Shown: positions 42,219 to 51,488, counted from the stretch's first letter. The stretch: DNA of 64,000 bases from CAZYBC01 sp964645645 (GCA_964645645.1 CAZYBC010000002.1:1-64000), one strand, 5' to 3'. Notes: a model not told the origin generated them from the sequence alone. Program-made: numbers and translations.

Positions 42219-43226
42219 TTAAAGTTCTCTAGTTAGTAACCCCATACAAACCATCATGGCTTGTTGATTATTAGGTGGGATTTGTCCTTTACTGTTAGCA
42301 AAAGGAGCAGCTAGCAGCACTTCCATATTTAAACTTTGCCCAAGATATTCCACTAAACCTGGTAATTGGGCAGCTCCTCCGGATAAAACCACCCGTTGTA
42401 CTGGCTCTTGGCCGTGTTGGCTGTTATAGAAACGCGTGGCTTTTTGGATTTGTTCGACAAAAAGATTAATTGTCGGTAATAAGGCTTGCTGAATTTTGCC
42501 TTGGAATTGATCAGGCATTAAACCAAATTTACGTTTATATTCTTCAGCCTGAGAGGGATTTAAACTGAGTTTTTGCTCTAGAGTTTTGGATAATATCGCT
42601 CCCCCATTTTGATAGTTAAACACCACTTCTACTCTAGTTTGTTTAACAATAGCCATGTTCATGGTGGATGCCCCAAAGTGAGCTACTAAGGTAGGCGGAT
42701 CATCGTAAACAAAATCTAAAGCCCTAATGACAGATAAAATTTGTGTTTCCATTAATTTTGGTTCAATACCAAGGTTAAGGAACATATTGGCATAACGCTC
42801 TACCAGTTGTTTTCTGGTGCCAACCAATAGCACTAACATATTTTGTTCTGGATCTTTTTTATCTGGTCTAGCAATGACTTGATATTCCAGGCTAAGTTCT
42901 TCTTGAGGAATAGGGATATGTTGTTCTGCTTGCCAAGCAATGGCACTGGCTAATTCAGCGCTAGATAAATTAGGCATCTTAATTACTTTAGTAGCAACAA
43001 TGCTTTCTGGTAAACTAAGGCGAACATCTGTAGTTTGCAGTTTATGGTCATTAATAAATGAGCCGATTAACTCGGTCATTTTTTCTGCTTGCAAGTCATC
43101 ATTTGGAAAAGCTAAACCAGTAGTATTAAAAATTTCTGCCACTCTAACAACTTCTGGATTTTTGCCAGGTTTAGCTTCGATGGCTTTGAGGGAATATGTT
43201 CCGATATCTATTGCTGTGGCAGGCAT
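42219..43226 (-). CDS. pilM: Pilus assembly ATPase-like protein PilM
   Basis: 335 residues with the actin-like fold of PilM: phosphate-1 motif AIDIGTYSLKAIEAK, VRLSLPESIVATKVIKMPNLS, LSLEYQVI, then VVLSGGAAQLPGLVEYLGQSLNMEV. It is cytoplasmic, binds the N-terminus of PilN and connects PilB/PilC to the envelope proteins. It is the first or second gene of the minus-strand pilus run. Confidence 0.93.
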   Translation of the reverse strand: MPATAIDIGTYSLKAIEAKPGKNPEVVRVAEIFNTTGLAFPNDDLQAEKMTELIGSFINDHKLQTTDVRLSLPESIVATKVIKMPNLSSAELASAIAWQAEQHIPIPQEELSLEYQVIARPDKKDPEQNMLVLLVGTRKQLVERYANMFLNLGIEPKLMETQILSVIRALDFVYDDPPTLVAHFGASTMNMAIVKQTRVEVVFNYQNGGAILSKTLEQKLSLNPSQAEEYKRKFGLMPDQFQGKIQQALLPTINLFVEQIQKATRFYNSQHGQEPVQRVVLSGGAAQLPGLVEYLGQSLNMEVLLAAPFANSKGQIPPNNQQAMMVCMGLLTREL

Positions 43227-43245
43227 AGTAACTTTCTTATTTTAA

Positions 43246-44043
43246 TTATTTAATAATTGAGGTGCCGCTGACAAGAGCGTAATTCATGTACGCTGGAGCT
43301 GCGGGCAAAGTTCTTTCTACTAAAATAGAGCTTGTTTCAGCATTGGCTTCTTTAGCGCTAGAGCTAATGCTGTATTGAGCCGCGGTGGCGGCTGACAAAC
43401 CCTCAACTTTAATTTTACTTTCGTTAAATACAGGCGTAATTCTAACTAAGCTGGGCGTAAAATTAGTGGTTAAATCAGCCAAAGCAAAATCGTGACGGAA
43501 TTTATAATCACCGTTAGAAGTATTATTAGCAGTCATAAATAAATTTGAAGCAGCTCGATTAATAGCCTGGCTACCGTCACAGCCATCAATGGCATAGTGT
43601 CTAGCTACGCTATGGCCACTGGGATCTTCGCCAAAGATAGAAACTAATAATGCCGCGGTGTTAGTGTCACAAGTGTTATTATCAGACCAATAAATTTTAA
43701 GGCTAGTGCTAATGCCAGATAAAGAAAGCTGCAAAGTATAACCCTCATCAACGGTCATGGCTAAAACATTACTTTGACGAATGTCATATTGGCGGTCAGC
43801 TTCTCTAAGGCTAGCGTTATAAGCGTTAGAGCCACCACTTTGTTCGTATTGGTAGATATCATTTAGAGCTTGTTCTACGCCACTTTCAGCTGTGCTAAAA
43901 GTTCTGGCTTTATTTTCATCTTGAATAGAAATTTCTACATCTTTACTAGTCCGGCTGGCAATGGAGAGACCAACCGTTAAAATAACAATCATTAACAAAA
44001 TCACCACAATCCCGGCTTGACCACGTTGCTTTTCTTGAGCCAT
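43246..44043 (-). CDS. PilX-like pilus protein
   Basis: 265 residues from the ATG at 44043; the frame opens further upstream, but the extra sequence overlaps the Fic promoter. After MAQEKQRGQAG comes one hydrophobic helix (IVVILLMIVILTVGLSIASR), then SRTSKDVEISIQDENKARTFSTAESGVEQALNDIYQYE, the PilX N-terminal pattern. It lacks the GFTLIE signal of true prepilins. It heads the minus-strand PilM-PilN-PilO run and probably assists pilus assembly. Confidence 0.75.
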   Translation of the reverse strand: MAQEKQRGQAGIVVILLMIVILTVGLSIASRTSKDVEISIQDENKARTFSTAESGVEQALNDIYQYEQSGGSNAYNASLREADRQYDIRQSNVLAMTVDEGYTLQLSLSGISTSLKIYWSDNNTCDTNTAALLVSIFGEDPSGHSVARHYAIDGCDGSQAINRAASNLFMTANNTSNGDYKFRHDFALADLTTNFTPSLVRITPVFNESKIKVEGLSAATAAQYSISSSAKEANAETSSILVERTLPAAPAYMNYALVSGTSIIK

Positions 44044-44145
44044 ATTAAAACAATTAGGATAAATCCACATACTATCTATAATAGAGTTATTGTGAAGCAA
44101 AAGCAAGGTTTTTTTGGAGGGTTTTTTAGTAAACTTAAAATTCAT

Positions 44146-44184
44146 TTGACAGATGTAAGGAATTATTGATATAATCCTTACATC
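44146..44184 (+). promoter_or_regulatory. Promoter and operator of the first Fic gene
   Basis: TTGACA (44146-44151) and TATAAT (44170-44175) are 18 bases apart. A perfect 10-base inverted repeat GATGTAAGGA / TCCTTACATC (44152-44161 / 44175-44184) spans the spacer and the -10 end, well placed for repression. The Fic protein's C-terminal winged helix is a candidate binder. Confidence 0.75.
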
Positions 44185-44205
44185 TAATATAGAGATGTTA
44201 GGTTT

Positions 44206-45363
44206 ATGAAAATTGGTAAAGTCATCCAACAATCCAGTGGCTACAAAGCCTTTATTCCAGATAAATTTCCCCCTAAAAAGCAGATCGTCTTGAATTCTAA
44301 AACTCAGCAACTTCATGCCAAAGCAGCACTTATGTTAGGTAAGTTAGATGGTGTTACTCAATTACTTCCTGATCTGGATTTTTTTATTTTTATGTATATT
44401 CGTAAGGAAGCGGCTCGATCAAGTGAGATTGAAGGTACCCAAGCAACAATAATTGATGTCCTTAAAAGTGAAGCACAAATTGAAAGTCGTTTTCCTCAAG
44501 ATGTTGAAAGAATCGTTCACTATATCAATGCTATGGAATATGGTTTGAAAAGGTTGGAGACTCTGCCACTATCACTTAGGTTTATTCGTGAGATTCACAA
44601 AGTGTTGATCAGTGGCACGATTGATGCACCTGGAAAAACTCCAGGAGAATTTAGAACTTCTCAGAATTGGATTGGTGGTGTTTCTCCTAATACAGCTAAA
44701 TTTGTACCACCCACACATACAGAAATGAATCGATGTTTAGATGACTTTGAAAAGTTTTTGCATGCGTCAGATGAATATCCTCCATTAATCAAAGCAGCTT
44801 TAGCACATGCTCAATTTGAAACTATCCATCCATTTTTAGATGGTAATGGTAGAACAGGACGGCTGTTAACTACTTTTTATCTTTGTAAACTGGGTATCCT
44901 TGAAAGACCAGTTCTCTATTTATCAGAATATTTTTTGAATAACCAAAAAACGTATTATGAATCACTAAATTTTTATCACCAAGAGGATGCTGATGTTTCC
45001 GGCTGGCTTGATTTCTTTTTGGATGGAGTAGCTATCATATCAGATAAAGCAATTGAAGCGTCAAAAAAAATCAACATTTTACGTCAAAAAGATACGATAA
45101 AAATTCAGTCTTTAGGTCGAAGGACAAAAACAGGCATTATAGTACTAGAGAATCTTTTCAAATTGCCAATAATTAACGTTAAAAAAGTTGAGGAGTGGAC
45201 AAAACTTTCTCGTCCTCAAGCTAATGACTTGGTTAGAAAGCTGGTAGAACTAGGAATTCTTGAACAACGAGATAAAAATATTGATTATGGTAGAGAATTT
45301 TGGTATAAAAAATATCTTGATGTGTTTGTAAGCAAAGAAGAAGTTAAAAAATCAAATGAGTAA
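44206..45363 (+). CDS. Fic-family protein with inhibitory motif and winged helix
   Basis: 385 residues. The Fic domain core is HPFLDGNGRTGR at 208-219, the full HPFxxGNGRxxR AMP-transferase motif. The N-terminal helix has the inhibitory SxxxEG (S72-G77 in RSSEIEGTQATI), so it is class II, self-inhibited. A winged-helix-like C-terminus (about 325-380, NVKKVEEWTKLSRPQANDLVRKLVELGILEQRD) is common in stand-alone Fic regulators. The likely reaction is AMPylation of an unknown target. Expression is probably controlled by the palindromic operator upstream. Confidence 0.88.
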   Translation: MKIGKVIQQSSGYKAFIPDKFPPKKQIVLNSKTQQLHAKAALMLGKLDGVTQLLPDLDFFIFMYIRKEAARSSEIEGTQATIIDVLKSEAQIESRFPQDVERIVHYINAMEYGLKRLETLPLSLRFIREIHKVLISGTIDAPGKTPGEFRTSQNWIGGVSPNTAKFVPPTHTEMNRCLDDFEKFLHASDEYPPLIKAALAHAQFETIHPFLDGNGRTGRLLTTFYLCKLGILERPVLYLSEYFLNNQKTYYESLNFYHQEDADVSGWLDFFLDGVAIISDKAIEASKKINILRQKDTIKIQSLGRRTKTGIIVLENLFKLPIINVKKVEEWTKLSRPQANDLVRKLVELGILEQRDKNIDYGREFWYKKYLDVFVSKEEVKKSNE

Positions 45364-45401
45364 GTTTAATTTTACCTTTGCACGAGTTTTGTAAAATTTT
45401 T

Positions 45402-47444
45402 TTAATTAGCCAGCAAATCTTCATTTTTTGTTTCAAAGTGGAAAAAATCTGCAAGTGCCGAAAGTTGCTGCTGCTGATTCTTTTGCAAAGCAAACGCAAT
45501 GTCATTAGCTTGTTTAATTAATTGAACATTGGTCCAACTGGCAAAACGCAGTTGATTAAAACCATGCTGAGAAGTACCAAAGATGTCCCCTGCCCCACGA
45601 TTTTGTAAGTCTGCTTCTGCTAGTTTCAAACCATCAGTTTCATGGCAAAAAGTTTTTAAACGCTGTCGGCTGTTAGCGGTAGGGCTAGTGTCAAAGAGCA
45701 AGCAAAAACTTTCTTGCCCGGCGCGGCCCACGCGGCCTCGTAACTGATGCAAACTGGCCAAGCCAAAACGCTGCGCTGATTCAATGGCAATAATATTAGC
45801 AGTGGGTAGATCAATCCCCACTTCCACAATCGGCGTGGCCACTAATAAATTAATTTGATGTTTAAATAAATCCTGGATTAGCTCAGCTTGCTCAGTTTTT
45901 TTAAGTTTGGAATGGAGTAATCCCAGCTTAATAGTTGCCTTAGCTGGCTGGCTACTAAATTCAGCCAGTTTTTGTGCAATTTCCTCATAAACTGCTTTGA
46001 CAGCCTGGACATTTTCTAAAGCTTGACTACTAGACGGATCAATAAAAGGACAAATAATAATCGCTAGGCTGTCGGCTTGTTGGCTAAGTTGTTCAAAAAT
46101 CCAAGTATAAGCCTGATCTCGTTTGGGTTGAGGCACCAACCAAGTAGTTGGTTTTTTTCTGCCTGGTGGTAATTGATTAAGATAACTAATTTGTAAGTGT
46201 GAAAAAATGGTTAACATTAAACTGCGTGGAATTGGGGTGGCAGTCATGGTGAGGATATGTGGTTGATAAGTTAAATCTTTGGCCAGCGAACGTTGTTTAA
46301 CGCCAAAGCGATGTTGTTCGTCATAAATAATTAAGGCTGGCTGAATTTTTGTTAGTTTATTAAATAAAGCATGGGTGCCAATGTATAAAGTAGGGGTTGA
46401 GCTAGGTTTAAAAGCCGCTTTTTTCTGCGTGGCAGTGACTAAGTCTAATTTTAATTGCGGAAAAATTTTTTGAAAAGTTTGGTGATGTTGCTGAGCTAAA
46501 ATTTGAGTGGGAGCAATTAAACAAACCGACTGTTGATTAGCCAAACAATGGTGTGCTGCAATACCTGCTACCACGGTCTTCCCTGCCCCCACATCACCAA
46601 TTAAGATACGATTCATGGGGTAAGTTTGGCTTAAATCAGTTAAAATTTCCTGACTAGCCTGTTGTTGCGCCTGCGTTAAAGTAAATGGAATACTATCAGG
46701 AAAGAATGGCTGTTGAATTTGCAAGCTAAAGGGCGTGTGTTGGCTTTGCCATTGTTCTTTAAGCTGCCAAGAATGTTTAATTAGGCTAACTAATTCTTCT
46801 ACGGCTAATCTTTCTCTGGCTGTAACGACTTGTTCGGCTTGGTCAGGAAAATGCAAATAATGGAATAGCTCTTGAGTAGAAAGTTTGAGTAAAGCCTGAT
46901 TTTTTAATTCTGGGTTTAATTCAGCCTGGCTAGCTTCCAGATGATCAATAATTTCCTTAAGAATACGGCGGAGCTGGCCTTGTTTGAGTTTGGTGTCCGT
47001 TAGGCTAGAAGAATAGATTGGCACCAAGCGATTAGTATGCAAGGTTTCAGCCTTGAGCGCTTCTACCGCAGCTTGCATGAGAGTATTATTTTGCCCAACT
47101 TTGCCAGAAAAATAATATTGTTGGCCAACTTTTAAATTTTGTTTAATAAATTTATTGTTAAACCAAAAGCAACTCGCCTTACCAGATTCATCAATAATAT
47201 TGGCTCTGGTGATAAGCAAGCGATTTTTATAATAACTGCTAATGCTTTTTAATTCAGCGATGGTGGTTAAGAGCTCACCTTCTTGCCAATCTTTAATCAG
47301 ACATAACTTAGACCGATCTTCGTAACGAATTGGCAAAGCTAATAGCAAATCTAAAACAGTCTGATAATTTTTTTTGGCTAGAACGCTAGTCAGTTTATCG
47401 CCTAGCCCTTTAACTACACCTAGCTCTTGCTGAAAGTGATACAT
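45402..47444 (-). CDS. recG: ATP-dependent DNA helicase RecG
   Basis: 680 residues. The wedge/OB domain (about 55-140, ELLTTIAELKSISSYYKNR) precedes the helicase core. Walker A is ILIGDVGAGKTVVAGIA, motif II a DEQH box (LIIYDEQHRFGVKQR), motif III TMTATPIPRSLMLT and motif VI ESAQRFGLASLHQLRGRVGRAG. The end FGTSQHGFNQLRFAS is RecG-specific. It remodels stalled forks and recombination intermediates. A small membrane-protein gene and tyrS precede it on the same strand. Confidence 0.95.
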   Translation of the reverse strand: MYHFQQELGVVKGLGDKLTSVLAKKNYQTVLDLLLALPIRYEDRSKLCLIKDWQEGELLTTIAELKSISSYYKNRLLITRANIIDESGKASCFWFNNKFIKQNLKVGQQYYFSGKVGQNNTLMQAAVEALKAETLHTNRLVPIYSSSLTDTKLKQGQLRRILKEIIDHLEASQAELNPELKNQALLKLSTQELFHYLHFPDQAEQVVTARERLAVEELVSLIKHSWQLKEQWQSQHTPFSLQIQQPFFPDSIPFTLTQAQQQASQEILTDLSQTYPMNRILIGDVGAGKTVVAGIAAHHCLANQQSVCLIAPTQILAQQHHQTFQKIFPQLKLDLVTATQKKAAFKPSSTPTLYIGTHALFNKLTKIQPALIIYDEQHRFGVKQRSLAKDLTYQPHILTMTATPIPRSLMLTIFSHLQISYLNQLPPGRKKPTTWLVPQPKRDQAYTWIFEQLSQQADSLAIIICPFIDPSSSQALENVQAVKAVYEEIAQKLAEFSSQPAKATIKLGLLHSKLKKTEQAELIQDLFKHQINLLVATPIVEVGIDLPTANIIAIESAQRFGLASLHQLRGRVGRAGQESFCLLFDTSPTANSRQRLKTFCHETDGLKLAEADLQNRGAGDIFGTSQHGFNQLRFASWTNVQLIKQANDIAFALQKNQQQQLSALADFFHFETKNEDLLAN

Positions 47445-47486
47445 AACTTAATTTTACAACCTGATTCTTTTATCTGAAACGCAGAT

Positions 47487-47591
47487 TTATAACAAAAAAG
47501 TAATTAAGCTAGCAAAGCTACTTAAAACCATGCCAGTAATGGCAATGATAATAAAAATTTTGCTTAATCTGTCACGTTGTTTTCTAGTCAT
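47487..47591 (-). CDS. 34-residue single-span membrane peptide
   Basis: ATG at 47591 opens MTRKQRDRLSKIFIIIAITG... to a TAA at 47487. A basic N-terminus (TRKQRDRLSK) precedes about 22 hydrophobic residues, an N-in membrane topology. It lies 6 bases from the tyrS end and 42 from the recG start on the same strand, so it is probably co-transcribed. There is no strong Shine-Dalgarno. The basic-then-hydrophobic design supports a real microprotein. Confidence 0.6.
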   Translation of the reverse strand: MTRKQRDRLSKIFIIIAITGMVLSSFASLITFLL

Positions 47592-47597
47592 AAGTTA

Positions 47598-48809
47598 TTA
47601 GTTAGTTTTTAGTTGATAAAAGTTTCTTTTACCAATTCTTAATACTTGCTCACCCTTAACCGACACTTCGGCTAATGGATCAGTTAATTTTTTTTCTTGT
47701 GGTAACATCACTACCCCACCCTGAGTCGCTAATCTTTTTAGTTGGCTGGCGCTTTCATTGGGTTGGCAAGCTTTTAAAATGTTAATTAAGCTAGTGGGAT
47801 TTTCTGCTAACTTTACAACTGGCATGTCTTTTGGTAAATCGCTGCCTTGAACTGTTTGTTCAAAATGAGCCTGGGCTTGTTGAGCGGCGTTGGTGTCATG
47901 TAAGTCAGTTGTAATGGTCAAAGCTAATTTTTTCTTAAACTCCATTGGGTTAGTCCCCTGCTCCATGGCTTGTTGCATGTGGGCAATTTTTGACATGCTT
48001 ACGTCAGTGAGTAAAGTAAAGTAGTCAATGATTAAATTATCTTGGATACTCATTAATTTACCGTAAATATCGTTTGGCTGATCTTCTAAAGCTACAAAGT
48101 TATTAAAACTCTTACTCATCTTACGACCATCAGTGCCGTTAATTAAGGGCATGGTTAAGACCCATTTTTCGTGGTTGTTATAGATTTTTTGTAAATTACG
48201 ACCAACTAACATATTAAAAGTTTGGTCACTGCCGCCAATTTCTAAATCAATATTCATCACCACACTGTCATAACCTTGTAATAAAGGATAAATTAGTTCG
48301 TGAGTATGAATTGGTAAATTGTTTTTTAAGCGTTCTTGAAACATATCTCGTTCTAGCAATTGTTGAACAGTGGATTTGGCAAGCAATTTAATCATCTCTG
48401 GCATTGTTAATTTATCTAGCCAGTCACCATTGCGTCTAATTTCAATCTTAGAAAAGTCTAAAATTTTGCTAGCTTGTCTTTGCCAATCTTTAAAATTAGC
48501 TTCAATTTGTTCATCAGTAATGACTGGTCTTGAGCTATCTCGGCCGGTAGGATCACCAATTTTGGCTGTGCCAGAACCGATTAATAAAATTACTTGATGA
48601 CCAAGATCAGTAAATTGTTTAAGTTTGCGTAAAACTACACTATGACCTAAATGCAATAAAGCTCCAGTAGGATCAATCCCGAGGTATAATGTAATTGGTC
48701 GTTCTGCCATGAGGGTGGCTAAAGTGTTAACATTAGGTAAAACTTCATGGACACCTCTAGTTAAGACTTCTTGAATAGCGGCTGGGTCTTTAATATGAGT
48801 TTTGGACAT
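47598..48809 (-). CDS. tyrS: Tyrosyl-tRNA synthetase
   Basis: 403 residues. The class I signature is TLYLGIDPTGALLHLGHSVVLRKL (HLGH in place of HIGH) and GRKMSKSFNN is the KMSKS loop. Tyrosine and tRNA-binding regions include LQGYDSVVMNIDLEIGGSDQTFNMLVGR. The C-terminal S4-like part ends DPLAEVSVKGEQVLRIGKRNFYQLKTN. It charges tRNA-Tyr. Confidence 0.95.
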   Translation of the reverse strand: MSKTHIKDPAAIQEVLTRGVHEVLPNVNTLATLMAERPITLYLGIDPTGALLHLGHSVVLRKLKQFTDLGHQVILLIGSGTAKIGDPTGRDSSRPVITDEQIEANFKDWQRQASKILDFSKIEIRRNGDWLDKLTMPEMIKLLAKSTVQQLLERDMFQERLKNNLPIHTHELIYPLLQGYDSVVMNIDLEIGGSDQTFNMLVGRNLQKIYNNHEKWVLTMPLINGTDGRKMSKSFNNFVALEDQPNDIYGKLMSIQDNLIIDYFTLLTDVSMSKIAHMQQAMEQGTNPMEFKKKLALTITTDLHDTNAAQQAQAHFEQTVQGSDLPKDMPVVKLAENPTSLINILKACQPNESASQLKRLATQGGVVMLPQEKKLTDPLAEVSVKGEQVLRIGKRNFYQLKTN

Positions 48810-49131
48810 AAAGATATTTTAACCCTTTTTTGCTTTCTTGAGGAGTTTAGTTTTTTTTAATTATTTTAGTTGCTGATAGTTTATGAGCAGTAAAGATTTA
48901 GTTTGATGCTATTTTTTTAGTGGGCTTTTTTTAATAAAAAAGATTGATAAATCAATGCTTTAATTTTAAAAGTTGCTTTAGCAGTCAAAATACACAATTG
49001 CTAAAAATGACCAAAGTTATTTTGAGCTAGTTTGATTGTAAATGTTTGTGTTTTGGTGGCCAATTATGCAATATCTCGCAAGATTAAGCAACATCTTGCA
49101 ATATTAAGCAAAGTAGTTTTTAATTTAAGCA
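48810..49131. other. Divergent regulatory gap of tyrS and second Fic gene
   Basis: About 320 AT-rich bases without a gene. It holds the short palindrome ATTGAT-AA-ATCAAT (48943-48956) and the tandem 20-bp repeats at 49073-49112. No clear -35/-10 pair was found for either gene. Confidence 0.6.
49073..49112. repeat. Two 20-bp direct repeats upstream of second Fic gene
   Basis: Units ATCTCGCAAGATTAAGCAAC (49073-49092) and ATCTTGCAATATTAAGCAAA (49093-49112) are adjacent and agree at 17 of 20 positions. TATGCAAT just before and TTAAGCA just before the ATG echo parts of the unit. They are likely operator repeats, perhaps bound by the winged-helix end of the Fic protein. Confidence 0.8.
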
Positions 49132-50217
49132 ATGGATAATGCAATTCAGCCCAAACCAATGCTTAAGTTTTTACAATTTCCTCAGCCACTTGATCAAGCT
49201 GAGTTATTGCCTTTGACAGAACAAATTTTAGTTTTAAGCAAAGCGCTAACTTGTGTTCCAGTGCCAGCTACGATTAAGCAAAAACTTTTTCATCAACAAC
49301 TATTAAAAAGCTCGTTGTTTTCTGCCAAGATTGAAGGCAACCAGTTAACTTTAATTCAAGCTAAGCAAGCAGATTTACGTCAACCTAAAGAAAAGAGCAA
49401 GCTAGAGGTGAGTAATGTGATGAAAGCTTTAGCCAAAATAAAAACTTTTTCTGCTCAACTAAGCATTGCAAATTTAAGCACGCTGCATCAACTCATCATG
49501 GTTGGTTTAGACGATCAAGCTGGTAAGCTACGTTGTCAGGCGAGTGCTATTTTTGATGGTTTTGGCAATGTGGTTTATCTCACTCCAGAACCAGCTGCGA
49601 TGCAACAAATGTTAACAGTGATGTTAACTAAGATTAATCAACTTCAAGCTGATCAACCAGCGAGCCTAGCAAGCTATGCTCAAAGATTAGATTTATTAGC
49701 CCGCTGTCATTATTATTTTGAAAAAATTCATCCGTTTGTAGATGGCAATGGTCGTACTGGTAGAGCTTTATTGCATTATCAATTATGGCAAACAGGCCTA
49801 TTTCCAGATTTTTATTTACCCATTGATGAATATTTTGAAAAATATCGCCATGATTATTATAATTTTTTGGAAAAAAGTACTCGCCACATTGATCAATTGA
49901 TTAAATTTATTTTGGAGGGCATCATTTGGTCTTTAGAAAGTATTCTGGCGGAAATTAAAGCTTGGCCAATGGATGATTTAGCATCAACTGATCAACAGAC
50001 CTGGGAGGATGCTCAACAAAATCTTTTGCCAAGAAGACAAGAAATTATAAATATTCTCAATGATCACCCTTATTTATCATTAGCCAATTTGGCGAGGAGA
50101 TTCCCCAATGTGCCAAAGAGAACTTTAGCCTATGACCTTAATCATTTAGTGAAAAAAGCTTTAGTGATTAAACATGGCGAAACTAGAGGGGTATTGTATA
50201 CGGTAAAGAAAAGTTGA
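49132..50217 (+). CDS. Second Fic-family protein with winged helix
   Basis: 361 residues. The complete Fic motif HPFVDGNGRTGR is at 200-211. The N-terminal inhibitory motif is S64-G69 (SAKIEG). The C-terminal winged-helix part (about 300-360) has LSLANLARRFPNVPKRTLAYDLNHLVKKALVIKHGETRG. It is only distantly similar to the 44206 protein but has the same architecture. There is no Shine-Dalgarno before the ATG. Probably an autoregulated AMP-transferase with an unknown target. Confidence 0.88.
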   Translation: MDNAIQPKPMLKFLQFPQPLDQAELLPLTEQILVLSKALTCVPVPATIKQKLFHQQLLKSSLFSAKIEGNQLTLIQAKQADLRQPKEKSKLEVSNVMKALAKIKTFSAQLSIANLSTLHQLIMVGLDDQAGKLRCQASAIFDGFGNVVYLTPEPAAMQQMLTVMLTKINQLQADQPASLASYAQRLDLLARCHYYFEKIHPFVDGNGRTGRALLHYQLWQTGLFPDFYLPIDEYFEKYRHDYYNFLEKSTRHIDQLIKFILEGIIWSLESILAEIKAWPMDDLASTDQQTWEDAQQNLLPRRQEIINILNDHPYLSLANLARRFPNVPKRTLAYDLNHLVKKALVIKHGETRGVLYTVKKS

Positions 50218-50222
50218 GACTT

Positions 50223-51482
50223 TTACGGCTGTTGAAAAAATTCTTCTGGATGTTGGGTGGGATTAAGCAAAACTTCATGATCTACGGGGACTAGGGTGAT
50301 AACAAATAATTTTTTTGAATTTCTTCCTCTATCACTGCAAGTTGATATAATGACACGGCCTCCACCATATTGAGATGTAGTCGGTTCTACAGCACGGCGA
50401 TAGAAAGTGTTACCTTCTCCCCTGTCTACAATTTGAGTATGTACTACTCTAAATTGATAAACTTCACCAGTTATAGCTCTAATACTAATCATATCTCCTT
50501 CAGTAAAATCTTCTAACATAGCCCAAGCACTATCTGTCATCCAACTAAAATCAAAACGATTATGAATGAGCATCAGATCCTCATCAGGCCAAGCTACAAT
50601 ATATGAATTAGGCGGATAAACACCTGCTATATCACTAGGTATATTAGCTAGTGGAGATTCAGGATGAAAAGCATTTACCACTGTACCTTTTGCAACTTCA
50701 TCAATGTGATTTAAGCCAGTTTGAACATTAAGAGTTACCTCAAAGCGATTTTTTTCTTTAGATAGGTCTACGCCATTTGGGACGCCTTCAATAATTAAAG
50801 TAGCTCCAGTTTGGATAGCCTGCATCGCTCTTTCCTGGTGTTCAGTGAGGTGATAATAAGGTGAGACATATCGTTCAAAGTCAGCGTATGGGTCTGCTGA
50901 TAATTCTGGGAAAGGCCCTGGAGTTCTTTCTGGCCGAGGGGTGGGTGTTGGCTCTGGGGTTGGAGAGGGTTCGGGAGTAGCTGTGGGTATAGGAGTGATA
51001 GTAGCGGTTGGCGTAGGTTCAGCGGTAAGGGTAGGTGGAAAAGTTGCCTCGGGAGTAGCCGTAGGTGTAGTGCTTGGCTCAGGGTCAGACACTGAGTTAG
51101 AGTTTTTATCCACTTTATTTTTTGGTTTAGCTGGTTCTGGCGTGGAGGTTGGTTCTGGTGTAAGCGTTGGAGTTGGTGCAATTTCTTTTTTAGCACCACC
51201 AGTATTGTCAGGTAACTTAGCTTGGCTGGCAGCTTTGGCTAAGGCCTCAAGATGAGTTTGCAAGTCAGCTGTTTCTGGAGTAGTGGCTGTGGCAAGTACC
51301 ACTGGGGTTGGAGATGGAGTTTCTTGAGGAAAAAAGCGATGAAAAATAGTATAAAGAGTAAAAACAATTGGAAGAGTTAGTCCAGCTCTTATTGCAATAT
51401 CTGTCACTCTTTCTCCCACAGTAAAAAACTCTTTTTCTTTGCTTGTTGGTTTGCTGGGAGAGCGATCTTCTGAAGATGGCAT
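50223..51482 (-). CDS. Sortase-family transpeptidase with Pro/Thr stalk
   Basis: 419 residues. A short cytoplasmic N-terminus and one transmembrane helix (about 30-47, AGLTLPIVFTLYTIFHRFF) are followed by a long Pro/Thr-rich stalk (about 52-190). The sortase-like domain (about 225-405) has H307 in LIHNRF, C382 in VIISTCSDRGRN and an Arg two to five residues later. These correspond to the His, TLxTC Cys and Arg of sortases. It would anchor proteins to the wall or pilus. The substrate signal is unknown; no LPXTG protein was seen in the window. Confidence 0.75.
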   Translation of the reverse strand: MPSSEDRSPSKPTSKEKEFFTVGERVTDIAIRAGLTLPIVFTLYTIFHRFFPQETPSPTPVVLATATTPETADLQTHLEALAKAASQAKLPDNTGGAKKEIAPTPTLTPEPTSTPEPAKPKNKVDKNSNSVSDPEPSTTPTATPEATFPPTLTAEPTPTATITPIPTATPEPSPTPEPTPTPRPERTPGPFPELSADPYADFERYVSPYYHLTEHQERAMQAIQTGATLIIEGVPNGVDLSKEKNRFEVTLNVQTGLNHIDEVAKGTVVNAFHPESPLANIPSDIAGVYPPNSYIVAWPDEDLMLIHNRFDFSWMTDSAWAMLEDFTEGDMISIRAITGEVYQFRVVHTQIVDRGEGNTFYRRAVEPTTSQYGGGRVIISTCSDRGRNSKKLFVITLVPVDHEVLLNPTQHPEEFFQQP

Positions 51483-51488
51483 AGCTCT

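Noticed and set aside
43246..44316. Extended 356-residue form of the PilX-like protein
   Set aside because: The first 91 residues would read antisense across the Fic promoter and start; the internal ATG at 44043 gives a normal PilX-type N-terminus.
50795..51255. Frames overlapping the Pro/Thr stalk of the sortase-like gene
   Set aside because: Low-complexity translations of the repeat codons; the main frame has the membrane helix and catalytic residues.
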